Assembly: GCA_963281255.1 (NCBI GenBank)
Contig: OY725489.1
Coordinates: 558,001-622,000 of the forward strand
From: Aphrocallistes beatrix
Taxonomy: Eukaryota; Porifera; Hexactinellida; Sceptrulophora; Aphrocallistidae
Reading direction: 5' to 3'
Length of the DNA: 64,000 bases
In this document: positions 52,344-61,947 of the stretch, one piece after another
Layout: every line of letters begins with the position of its first letter
Position numbering within the stretch: the stretch's first letter is position 1
The notes under the pieces: generated by a model
The model's database searches: none
Told to the model about the DNA's origin: nothing
What the model saw: the letters and a program-made list of their open reading frames with translations, nothing else
Made by a program: the position numbers and the translations under genes

Positions 52344-53090
52344 ATGCGTTTAAAGCGATACATTATCTCAAAATATAGAATAATATTTTCAAAGATTAAC
52401 AAGTTAGAACACTCTCACCACCTTACTCATGTTGAAGAAATATTGGGACCTTGTCATGATCTGCCTAGTGACAGAATATACAATAAACCTATCCGTAGAT
52501 TGGCATCTAAAGCTTTAAAGTTGCTCTTCAAGCTTATATCATTAAAGAATCCAGACTCTACTTGTTTACCTAACAATTCAAACAAACATTGGTGTCTGAA
52601 GGAAATCGGGTGCAAAGAAACAATTGAATCAGATGGAGAATATATAGAACTAGGAGATTTATTTTTCAGATTTGAATCTAATTCTGGAGCCAGTGCCATA
52701 CACATACAGAATACGAAAGAGACTTTTTTTTGGAACTCAATGGATTTACTTTCCAAGTATAATATTAAATTGGAAACACTTGCTAAAAAGATCAAAAATT
52801 ATTGTCCAATCACAGTTGAAGGTTGTAAGAGACAGAATCCTCTTTCTAGGTTATATGATTTACCATGTAGTAATTCAGCAGTCACTTCATCTGCTCCAAA
52901 TACTAGTATAAGACTATTAAGTCGACCTAGGCGAGTTATAGGAAGTGTCAAGACAGCAAAGCCTCATAGGAATTTAATTCGTCTCCGTAGGATACTCCTG
53001 GGCCATAGGAAACGTAAATTTACTGGTGCAGCGAGGTTGATAATGCTCCGTACCCACCGCCATCGTTCATTGTTAAATTGGTGCCCATAA
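52344..53090 (+). CDS. Unknown small-gene family, member E with basic tail (248 aa)
   Basis: V-E-E-I-L-G-P-C-H-D-L-P-S-D-R-I-Y, then I-R-R-L-A-S-K-A-L-K-L-L-F-K-L-I-S, then N-P-D-S-T-C-L-P-N-N-S, C-L-K-E-I, F-F-R-F-E-S and N-Y-C-P-I-T-V-E. The core is closest to fragments 48101 and 55799, which lack everything around it. The C-terminal ~70 residues are strongly basic with Arg/Lys/His clusters (R-R-I-L-L-G-H-R-K-R-K-F), suggesting binding to nucleic acid or the nucleus. It lacks the usual second Cys of the core. A TATA box (TATATAAATA, 52274-52283) lies about 60 bp upstream. Confidence 0.6.
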   Translation: MRLKRYIISKYRIIFSKINKLEHSHHLTHVEEILGPCHDLPSDRIYNKPIRRLASKALKLLFKLISLKNPDSTCLPNNSNKHWCLKEIGCKETIESDGEYIELGDLFFRFESNSGASAIHIQNTKETFFWNSMDLLSKYNIKLETLAKKIKNYCPITVEGCKRQNPLSRLYDLPCSNSAVTSSAPNTSIRLLSRPRRVIGSVKTAKPHRNLIRLRRILLGHRKRKFTGAARLIMLRTHRHRSLLNWCP

Positions 53091-55798
53091 GACATGAATT
53101 AAATGATCTCAGAAATGTTTTTCATTTTTTTCTTTTATGAGATATTTCCATATTACCAATATGTACATACTAATCACTGTTACTTACAGAAGTGATTCCG
53201 GGAAGTTTCCTGAAATATCTCTGAATGCAACTCCTCAGAATTACTCATAAATGGCATTTTTGAGCTATTCGATGGGACATACAGTAATTAAATGTGTGTT
53301 TAATTCTATATTACTCTATATAATATCCGTTTATTTCCTGTTTTTGTGAAGAATGTGCTATATACACATCTAAATGTCAATGTTATATAATAAAAGTGAT
53401 TCATAATATCTAATGAAATCCACGAATAGGGAAACGGTGCGGTAGTATAGAAATGAATTACTACCTAATACATCACTTTATTTTTTCAGGCTTGTACTAT
53501 CTTCAATTGGTGCTCATAAAACAAGTATTTAAGTATAGATTTCTTTAGTTCTTACTTCCACGGAATATTACCATTATGCATGAGTGCAATCAAGGAATCA
53601 CCATTATTGTTAGAACTAAAAGTGAGACTATAATTCAGGGAGGTATTTCTGAAAGTTTTAGAATAGTAGATTCTTAATTAAGCTATACTAAAGAGGGTAC
53701 AGAGTTAATAATATAATCCGACCCCACACTTAATCTTATTCGTGTGTGTGTGGGGGGGGGGAGGGGAGTTGATTTAAAACACGGGCTTCGCATATCGAGC
53801 CACTGATCGCACCCCAGAACATTGTTTTCCAAAAAAATGAAGAGCCAAGGCCGCATTAAGATAAGTTCGAATCTCAGACAGAAATTTCAATTCATTGTAG
53901 TATTATGGCGTCATGTTGCCTTTTATAATTATAAAGTGATTGATTATAGTGCATAACACGTACCTCGATTTTGTTGTTAACGTTACTCGGCTGAAGTTGT
54001 TTGAGTCGCTCAAATATAATAATCTTTGGAAATGTGAATGTGAACTTTCTACGTGGTTTCAAATTGACATTACATTTATGATTTGTTAGCTTAATAATAT
54101 TAAGCAAATTTCTTTTATTGTGAACCTAATTTTTCATCATTAGACATGACTCAATGTAAATAAACAATTATAATAACCACTCAAACACGAAATTTGATTG
54201 ACTGAAGTGAAAAATATATCTACAAAACAAAACTCTGCTGACCAATGAAATTGCAGGGTTTTAGCCCACGCTTGCCACAGGAATGTGTTGCGTCGTTTCC
54301 GGTTTAAGCCATTTTCAATGGGGAAGCCATATAAGTGTGGGGTTACTACTATAAATAGAAAAATCCCAAGTTTAATATTACAGCTGGCTTTAATGTTAGT
54401 GCCCAGTAGGTCAATGCATATAAATAAATCAGAGTGACTTCCTGAACTTGAAATATGATTGGTTGACATAGAGAAATTTGTTAATGAATCAAACGATATC
54501 TCAATGATTACTATATAATATTTCATCATGTTGGTGTTCTACGTACGAGTCATTTAATGGAGTTACACTATCAGTCTGTCGAAGGACATTTTTTTGCACC
54601 TTGTAATAAAATAATTTTTATACAGGAGAAGAATCATTTTCTACATGTCTAAGGTTAAGGCTAAGAGGTGTATGCTAACTACATTGTCCTGATGTCTCTT
54701 ATCTTGGCCTTCTCGACTTTATGTAATAACATTCTTTCCAACTGTTTCTACCTGATTTGTTCATAACTAAGTCTGATGCAATCAATACTTTTCTACTCAT
54801 TGCAACTATGATCATTATAGGGAAATATAGTATTAGACAAATCTGCTAGGTACATACAGATGTGATCTACTTTCTAAGAATAATGACTACAACTTCACTC
54901 TTCTTAGCTAAGCTATTTCATTATTATAATTTGATGTGTAGATTCTGAATAAATTCTTGGTGATGTCCACCTGGCTTATCATTTCCTTTGTAAAGTTTAG
55001 TTGTTCATGTAGGTGTCCAGAATGCTCAGCTAATGTTTACGAAGTTTGCTGTTAGTTCTGTTATCGTCTAACAGTTTTTTACTCGTTTATAATTTTAGTC
55101 GTGAATCGATAGAGTCTGAAGAGTTCATTCTCTTTACTCATAGATAAATTCAATATAAGCACTAAATTCGCAGATTCCTCGAACGGACGTAGTAATGCCA
55201 ATAACGATCCTCTTCATTTGTTCTAATAACAATCTACATATATTATTAAAATGAATCATCGTATGGACGCATTGATTGAAATAGCATTTTTACAATGAAA
55301 GATAACAATATTCTGCTTATCTAACTTGTTAATATTTCTGATGATAGCTATAGCTATTGGTGATTCGGTCTGATATATTCTATCTGTTTTTCTCTGCTTC
55401 CTTTTAGGGCAAACTCTTCCAACAGTTTCTATCTCATTCGTACATAGCTTTAATTAAAGCTGATGTAACCAATACTTTCTACTTTATAGTCCGTCTTTAA
55501 GTCAGTGTGGCGACATCTATGTCTCCTGTCCTACTTAACCATATTTTTAATATCTACGCACTGCAAATGTTTATCACTTGATACAGTAGAACCTCTGAGA
55601 TTAAAATATCCAATTATGTGCACCTGTCTATAATGTTTTCTAATGCTTTTTATTTTACTCACATTTCTGATAATAACTATTTGTAAATCGCTCTAATATC
55701 ATCTAGCAAAGTTTCTACATTAGCAGTTCATAGCTTAATCAATACTTTTCTACTCGCTAAGAATCTTTTGTAACCATTATATAGCCAAATCTACTACT
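53091..55798. other. Intergenic with relic family upstream blocks
   Basis: A G-rich run at 53738-53765 (gtgtgtgtg then g9-a-g4). The repeat gtttaagccattttcaatgg..ctataaatagaaaa at 54290-54362 is shared with 5995. From ~54730 there are successive degraded upstream blocks (54740-54830, 55425-55500, 55700-55798) like those at 42440, with ttctacc and tctactc motifs. No intact gene. Confidence 0.45.
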
Positions 55799-55996
55799 AT
55801 GTTATTTATGGGTTTTCTACCTTGTAATGGTGATACAGCTAGTGGCAGAATATACTGTGAACCTATTCGTAGATTGGCATCTAAAGCTTTAAAGTTGCTC
55901 TTCAAGCTTATATCATTAGATAATCCAGACTCTACTTGTTTACCTAACAATTCACACAAACATTGGTGTTTGAAGGAAATGGATTACAAAGAATAA
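55799..55996 (+). CDS. Short small-family fragment J (65 aa)
   Basis: Near-duplicate of 48101: L-P-C-N-G-D-T-A-S-G-R-I-Y, then I-R-R-L-A-S-K-A-L-K-L-L-F-K-L, N-P-D-S-T-C-L-P-N-N-S, H-W-C-L-K-E-M-D-Y-K-E. Its flanks (upstream tctactcgctaagaatc..., downstream aattaatcaaatggagcttg) are conserved too. Pseudogene or a short peptide, as for 48101. Confidence 0.35.
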   Translation: MLFMGFLPCNGDTASGRIYCEPIRRLASKALKLLFKLISLDNPDSTCLPNNSHKHWCLKEMDYKE

Positions 55997-56339
55997 ATTA
56001 ATCAAATGGAGCTTGCAATCAGTGATTCTACCTTCATTCACTGCTTGGTAATATTTCCCAGATAATATAGAACACAAACATAACCCAAACGTTCTACTAT
56101 CCATTTCTAATTCAATAACATTAATACTGCAATGTGCATATTTCTACCTTGAAATGTCCTCATCTTGATTCTACTTGATTTATAATTGTAGACGCTGCCA
56201 CATTGTAGTCAGCATGTCATTATATTCTACCATTTTCAATGACTGTCTTCCTGTCTTTCGGTATATATACTTGTGAAATACTAGATTAGTTTAAATATCT
56301 TAGATAAAACAAATATTCAAGTTTGAACTATATTCGAGA

Positions 56340-57062
56340 ATGAATAGAGATTTGCATAATCAACAGCTAGAACTTCTTCGCTCTGAATTAGAAAATAGAT
56401 TAGCAGAGATTGAGGATTTAAGGCAGAAACGAGACTCTGCCATGTGTGAAGAAGTGTTGGAAGTTTGTCATGATGATGAACTACCCTGTCAAAAACTATA
56501 CAATCCACTGATCCGTAGGTTGACGTCCAGAGTTTTGACGCTACTTTTAAAACTTTCATCATTCGAGTCTACTCATTTGAGTAACAATCTTCACAATAAA
56601 ATTTATCTGAAAGAAATATGTTTCATTCGAAATAATGAATCGATTATTTATGAAGAACCATCAGAAACCATATCATTTGAGATTGAAATTATTCATAAAG
56701 GCCCTTCAGCATCTACGCATAATAATATTACTTTGGATACCTTTAGTATAAACACAGTGTATTTATCTTCCTTGCTTAATTTTAAACTGGATAAATTCAC
56801 CAAATACATCTATGATCGCTTCTTTTTCAGTAATTCTTATAATGATAATGGTATACAACATGAATTCTCAAATGCCAGGACTGCAGGACAACAGACTGAG
56901 CGCTCAAACAAAAATCTGAAAACAAAGAATCTTAAAATTGGATCTTTTGTCAAGCATGAAAATGGAGGAAATATGCACAGGATTATGGGTACTATCAGAT
57001 GTGTTTATGCCGAAAGACAGGATAACTTTGGAGATTCGCATTTAGGGCTTTCAATCCCATGA
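56340..57062 (+). CDS. Unknown small-gene family, member F (240 aa)
   Basis: A strong N-terminal heptad helix (E-L-L-R-S-E-L-E-N-R-L-A-E-I-E-D-L), then C-E-E-V-L-E-V-C-H-D-D-E-L-P-C-Q-K-L-Y, then I-R-R-L-T-S-R-V-L-T-L-L-L-K-L, then Y-L-K-E-I-C and F-E-I-E-I. The downstream C-P-F block is not recognisable. The C-terminal part is Lys/Asn-rich. It is the most diverged full member of the main layout. TATATATA lies about 75 bp upstream (56262). Confidence 0.55.
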   Translation: MNRDLHNQQLELLRSELENRLAEIEDLRQKRDSAMCEEVLEVCHDDELPCQKLYNPLIRRLTSRVLTLLLKLSSFESTHLSNNLHNKIYLKEICFIRNNESIIYEEPSETISFEIEIIHKGPSASTHNNITLDTFSINTVYLSSLLNFKLDKFTKYIYDRFFFSNSYNDNGIQHEFSNARTAGQQTERSNKNLKTKNLKIGSFVKHENGGNMHRIMGTIRCVYAERQDNFGDSHLGLSIP

Positions 57063-57279
57063 TTGACCTTATTATATACTAATGTTTTATTTAATCATTA
57101 TTTTTTAATATTTGATTAATTGAATGATGAGAAATGTAATAAATGCATCTTATTTACTTGTAAGTAGGAAGTCAAAGTATTGAATATAACAGTTTCTCGC
57201 GTGATATCCAACATATATTAATAATTAATTGTTAATTAATAACAATTCAGAATGTATGAATTGAAAATATCATATTCAC

Positions 57280-59112
57280 GGGATACCGACATTTGGTTAC
57301 ACGACATTTCGCTACTAATTTGATTGGCCAATTCTAGTCACTTGAAAGTTATTGTCTAACATCATACTTCAGTACACAGAATGTTGTAAAGTAATCATAA
57401 AAATAACACAAAAACTTCTAGTTAACATCAATCATCTAGCTAGCATCAATCATCTAGTTAGCATCCATCCCGAAATGATGTGCAACCCCTCTTAGGAACT
57501 CAATCCTAGGGCGATAGAAATAACTAGCGATGAGATTCTTCAGCGCTAATTCGTTTGCTTGTGTCTTTACACGTTTAGGTGGCTGAGCTCCGCAATGAAT
57601 TTAGCCTGTCTCATCTCGACTAATCCTTGTTCCCGTTTTAAGGAAGCTACAAACTTCCAAATGGTAGGGTGGTGACACCCAACTGTGGCATTAAAAGAAC
57701 GGTGCCACGCCTCAACGATATTAGTTGTCAGGGGTAAACCAAATGGAGTGTCGAAATGGTGATTCCACATTTCAATAGGGAACAGAGCCTCCTGGTAAGT
57801 GCCGCCTGGTAGTGTACGTCCGATGTATGTTTTCTCAAAATATAGGATCAGACCGGTTGCTTGGGGAGTTGGAAGTTGTTGTACAACCTCTTCAAATAAA
57901 TGGGGCAGCGAAGGCGAGGGCTGGTCCCTCGGATTGTACCTTACGCCAAATGTTTTGGGTGAGGTGGAAAAAGCAGCACTTTAGGAACGTATCTGGCCAG
58001 ACTTGTTCAAAGCTGTTTAGTGCAGCCTTCTCGAAATCCATAATCATCTGGCTGGGATGAGCGTTAGGACAGAGAATTTTGATTTGATGCCACATCCTCG
58101 AGTATGTATTCTGTATTTTATTCGGTAACAGGACAAATAGACTAGGGAGCAAGTGACCATTTTGTAGAGGGTCAGGTCCTCCTCGCAGGGCATGTACTAC
58201 ATACACCTGGCTGAAGAGTTCAGGAGAAATTTTGAAGGTCCCATCAGCCAGCCAGTACTGAGATGACTCCAGCATCTCGAGGTTTTGTTGTGTGGCGAAG
58301 ATGAGGATTCTCTCTGATTCAGGGCCAGAGTCGTAGATAAGGAATTGCTCCCCTTTAGCAGTCTGTTGATAGTCCGGAGGGAAGATGAGCTCCTCCAGGC
58401 TAAGAGGTTGTACTGGTGCTGCAAGTTCTCGCTCTCTTTGACGCTGAATAGTACGCTTGAGACTGGTTAACTTTGGTAACTTAACAGAAACTCCCTCAGA
58501 CACAGTGATGAGACTATTCCCTAAGATGTGATGCGAACTATCCTGCGTTTCACTCGCTTTCCTCTTCAAACCTAGTTTTACTTCATGACAAGTAACCACC
58601 GTGTATCTGGTTCATGGAGATGTTCATTGGTACGCTTAACAATCCATATTCCCTTCGTATGAACTCTAGCTTTGCAGACTCCTCTTCTCTAGCATTGCCA
58701 ATGAATAACTTCCCCCACTCTCCTCTGTTGTCCATAAATAAATCCTCCTTCTATCATCTTAGAGCCCCTTCTTGATGATTCGATCAGTGATTTCCTGAAT
58801 TTGTAGCTGTTGCCATTTTTGATGCGAAGTAAGAAGAAATGAAAATGAACTTAATTCAAACGTTCACTATTTATTTTGTAGATGAACTGTAGTGTAGGAA
58901 AACCTTAAATTTCAACACAGGTGACATAAAATAATTACACACAAATTTTCTATGATTTTAAACAATAACTTTGAAGTGTTTAGAATTGGCCAATCAAATT
59001 AGTAGCGAAATGTCGTGTAACGTAATGTCACAGTAGCGAATTGTCATGTAACGAATTGTCTGTAACCAAATGTCGTGTAACGGATTGTCGTGTAACCAAA
59101 TGTCGGTATCCC
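57280..59112. mobile_element. Mutator-like (FLYWCH, Phantom-type) DNA transposon, degenerate, 1833 bp
   Basis: Perfect 9-bp target duplication catattcac (57271-57279, 59113-59121), typical of Mutator elements. TIRs gggataccgacatttggtta at both ends. The right end has extra subterminal tandem units of the tgtaacgaattgtc type (about 59012-59102) that the left lacks. Inside are transposase remnants on the minus strand. Confidence 0.9.
57567..58760 (-). pseudogene. FLYWCH/MULE transposase, broken by stop and frameshifts
   Basis: Minus strand. 58740-58600 has a FLYWCH-type zinc finger (W-Q-C, C-K-A-R-V-H-T, H-L-H-E-P-D) with an in-frame TAG. 58599-57892 has the MULE catalytic region: W-L-A-D-G-T-F-K, D-F-E-K-A-A, and C-C-F-F-H-L-T-Q. 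57770-57567 carries the C-terminal T-N-I-V-E-A-W-H-R-S-F. At least two frame changes and one stop interrupt the coding sequence, so it is inactive. FLYWCH plus MULE transposase is the mark of the Phantom group. Confidence 0.85.
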
Positions 59113-59409
59113 CATATTCACACATGATGATTCAAAGGATTAATATAAATGACGAGCAAAAAGCATTCATCAATAAGAAATCGATCATAATTTCTGAATT
59201 GTAACCAATCCCGGGATTGAAAGCCCTAATCGCATTATGTCTAATATTTGTATTGATTTTAAAACGTTTTAAGTGCTATGAATTAAATTGTAAAGCTACT
59301 AATGTTTAACGAATAATTTGAACTATTAATTCAATTGATAAATTTACTTTCAGTGAGCCATGGATAAATTATTTTCAACTTGTATATAGTCACGTACTAT
59401 GTTCAAACA

Positions 59410-59580
59410 AGGTGTCACTCTGGGGGAGTGCTAGAAATGTGAAATTTGGCATGCAAGTATATAATAATGAGTCGACTAGTACAAGAGGGTTCGAAGATCT
59501 AAGCAAAGTTTTCACACCTCGCTGAGATAGGTGATTGTGAGATTGTGCTGACCAATGAAATTATACTATTTTACGTATAA
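59410..59580. repeat. Dispersed repeat (aggtgtgaaaatttcgctt family)
   Basis: gatctaagcaaagttttcac, acctcgctgagataggtga and the flanking gtgaaatttggcatgcaagt match the reverse of 47020-47180 and 50615-50710. Non-coding. Confidence 0.6.
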
Positions 59581-59630
59581 TAAAAATACTACAAATACAT
59601 TGGGATCTAAACAATAGGGACATACATTTA

Positions 59631-60964
59631 CTAGGGCGTTCAATAAGTCTTGCGGGTCATGGTATATTTCGCAGACTATAATAGTAAACTAATCAGTTTT
59701 CATCTATAACACAACCTTATATCTTAGCTTGATTTACTGAAAATCTTAGCTTGATTGAATGAAAATTACAAATTTCTGATCAATTTATTCACACATCATT
59801 TCAACATACTGGTAAAATTATGGCTTCCAAGGATGACAATTTTAATCTGAAATGAAGAGCTTACATTGAGTTTCGCACAAAACTCCGCATCCAGCCGGTA
59901 CTCATCTACAATGAGTTGCAGGAGGTATTTTGCATGGACTGCCCTTCCAGATCAACGGTTGAGCAATGGGCTGCACGATTTCAGTCTGGAAATACAGACG
60001 TGTCAGATCTACCTCGATCTGGGAGACCGGTGTCCGTCAGCACCCCAGAGAATGTTGCTCTAATCGAGAGCAAAGTCAGGGAAGATAAGTGTATAACAAT
60101 CGAGCAGTTAGAGCAGAGTATGGAGATTTCTTCGGGGGCCATTCATTCCATTCTGACTACTCAGCTTGGTTTCCGATCCATTTGCGGTAAGTGGGTCCCA
60201 CATAACCTCGGCGATCAACAAAAGCTCGCACGTGTAAAGACTGCCAAGAAACTCCTGGAAACCTATGACGGTTGTGATCCTAGACGCCTAGCTGAAGTTA
60301 TAACCGGGGATGAGACTTGGGTCTATTATTCAACCCCTTACAGCAAGTATAAAATGCGATCATGGGTGAGAGGGGACGAAAGACCGACCCAAATTCCTAG
60401 GCCCGACTTCAGAAAACCGAAGGTCATGTACCCGATTTTCTTCAATAGTAGTGGAATAGTCTTGCAAATACCTTCTGAAAGTGGTAAAACAGTAAGCGCA
60501 ACGTTTTTTACAGAGAAAGTACTTCCAAACCTAATCAAAAACGCGGAAGAGCTCCGAGCCAAGGCTAAAACGAGGGGAATAAAATTATTGATAGATAATG
60601 CTAGCTCCCATACAGCCAAGCTCACTAAAAATTTCTTGGAATCAGAGGGGTTAGATTTACTTCCCCGCCCACCCTACTCACCAGACCTAGCTCCCTCTGA
60701 TTTTTGGCTATTCCCCAAGCTCAAAATCTACCTTCAGGCAGGGAACTTGAGCCGAAACAAACCCTCGGGTCGGCCCTGTACCACTGCTTCAAATCCATCC
60801 CCGAAGAAGAGTACAGAAATGCATTCATAAAGTAGGTGGAAAGATTGAAACGCTGTGTAGAATTAGGAGGGGGGTATTTCGAATAAATAATACATTGAAA
60901 CATATTCTATGACATTTATTTATTATTTTATGGTATGACCCGCAAGACTTTTTGAATGCCCTAG
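59631..60964 (+). mobile_element. mariner transposon, 1334 bp, inactive
   Basis: TA on both sides (59629-59630, 60965-60966). Inverted ends ctagggcgttcaataagtct and (from right) ctagggcattcaaaaagtct, continuing tgcgggtcat. Size is normal for mariner. Confidence 0.95.
59820..60886 (+). pseudogene. mariner transposase with stop codons and frameshift
   Basis: Starts M-A-S-K-D-D-N-F but codon 12 is TGA. A long open part follows (from 59855), with helix-turn-helix region W-A-A-R-F-Q-S-G and G-R-P. The catalytic Asp residues are in I-T-G-D-E-T-W and L-I-D-N-A-S-S-H; the third, in P-D-L-A-P-S-D-F-W, lies 34 residues after the second, so DD34D. The C-terminus is shifted out of frame near 60750 and contains a TAG. 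Three lesions make it a dead copy. Confidence 0.9.
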
Positions 60965-61947
60965 TATAATGCCTATAATCGAAGGAATTTGTGATTGAAA
61001 TTATTTGTTCATGTGTGAACCAAACAATCATCAGGCTTTTATAATGTGATTCACAAGATTATATTCATATAAATGATATAAATGATTGAATACAGCTATT
61101 TTGAGTCTATTCTTTGATTGTTAGAAGTCAATTAATGATCAAATTGATTTTATAATCTATAACACATACCTCGATTGTTGTTAACATTACCAACTAAAGT
61201 TAGTTGACTCGTCTAAATATAATAATAATTAGAAATGTTAATTTACAAGTACTTTATGGTTTCAAATTGAGATTGCATTCAGGATAGTTAGCTTGATAAG
61301 TTCTACCATGAACCTAATTTGTTTTCTACAGCTCCGAATTCATGAATATAATAACCTTAGATACATGACAATTCAGTAATCCTTAGTAGAGAATCAGAAA
61401 GTAACAGACCGTTTCTTTGACTCTGTGGCCACTGCGTGTCCGCAAGCCGCGCACCACAAGTACCTCAACGGAGTTATTTATTGCTTTCAATTTAATAATA
61501 AATCTCTAATTTAGAAAATAGTAGTCCATCCTGTCTTTGAGATACTCGAACTTGACAGTCTGAGTGTGCCAGACCAGGACTCGCGTACAGTTTGCATCTA
61601 TCGTCTCCAATTCATTCACGTCTGTTTGTAGAGAGTTCAGAAAGTCACATTCCATGTTCCCTACTTTAGAGCTTCTGTCCCAATACACATTAGAATATTC
61701 TAGAATAATCTGGACATTAAATATCCTATTTTAAGTTTCGTGTATAATGAAAAAATACTATCTAAAAGGTGTCTAGAGTTCTTTCACACCTTAAATTCAT
61801 TTAAAGATTTTGCATTACTAATTTCTAATGCAAATATTTGAAGTATAATAATCTGATAAATTATATTCAAATGCGTTACAAGAGTACATAATTAGTGTAA
61901 ATATTCGGGGAACCAAAAGGAAATTTTGCATTGTTTGAACTCAATCT
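60965..61947. other. Non-coding, 3' of the NLR gene
   Basis: A degenerate hairpin cassette (61436-61466: actgcgtgtccgcaagccgc) and the atgcaaatatttgaa block (61790-61860), shared with 49120-49205. A 60-codon minus-strand frame at 61506-61688 is not supported by homology. Confidence 0.45.

Noticed and set aside
61506-61688. 60-codon minus-strand frame near the NLR 3' end
   Set aside because: Looks protein-like (D-A-N-C-T-R-V-L-V-W-H) but I find no homologue in the window and no supported splice partner.
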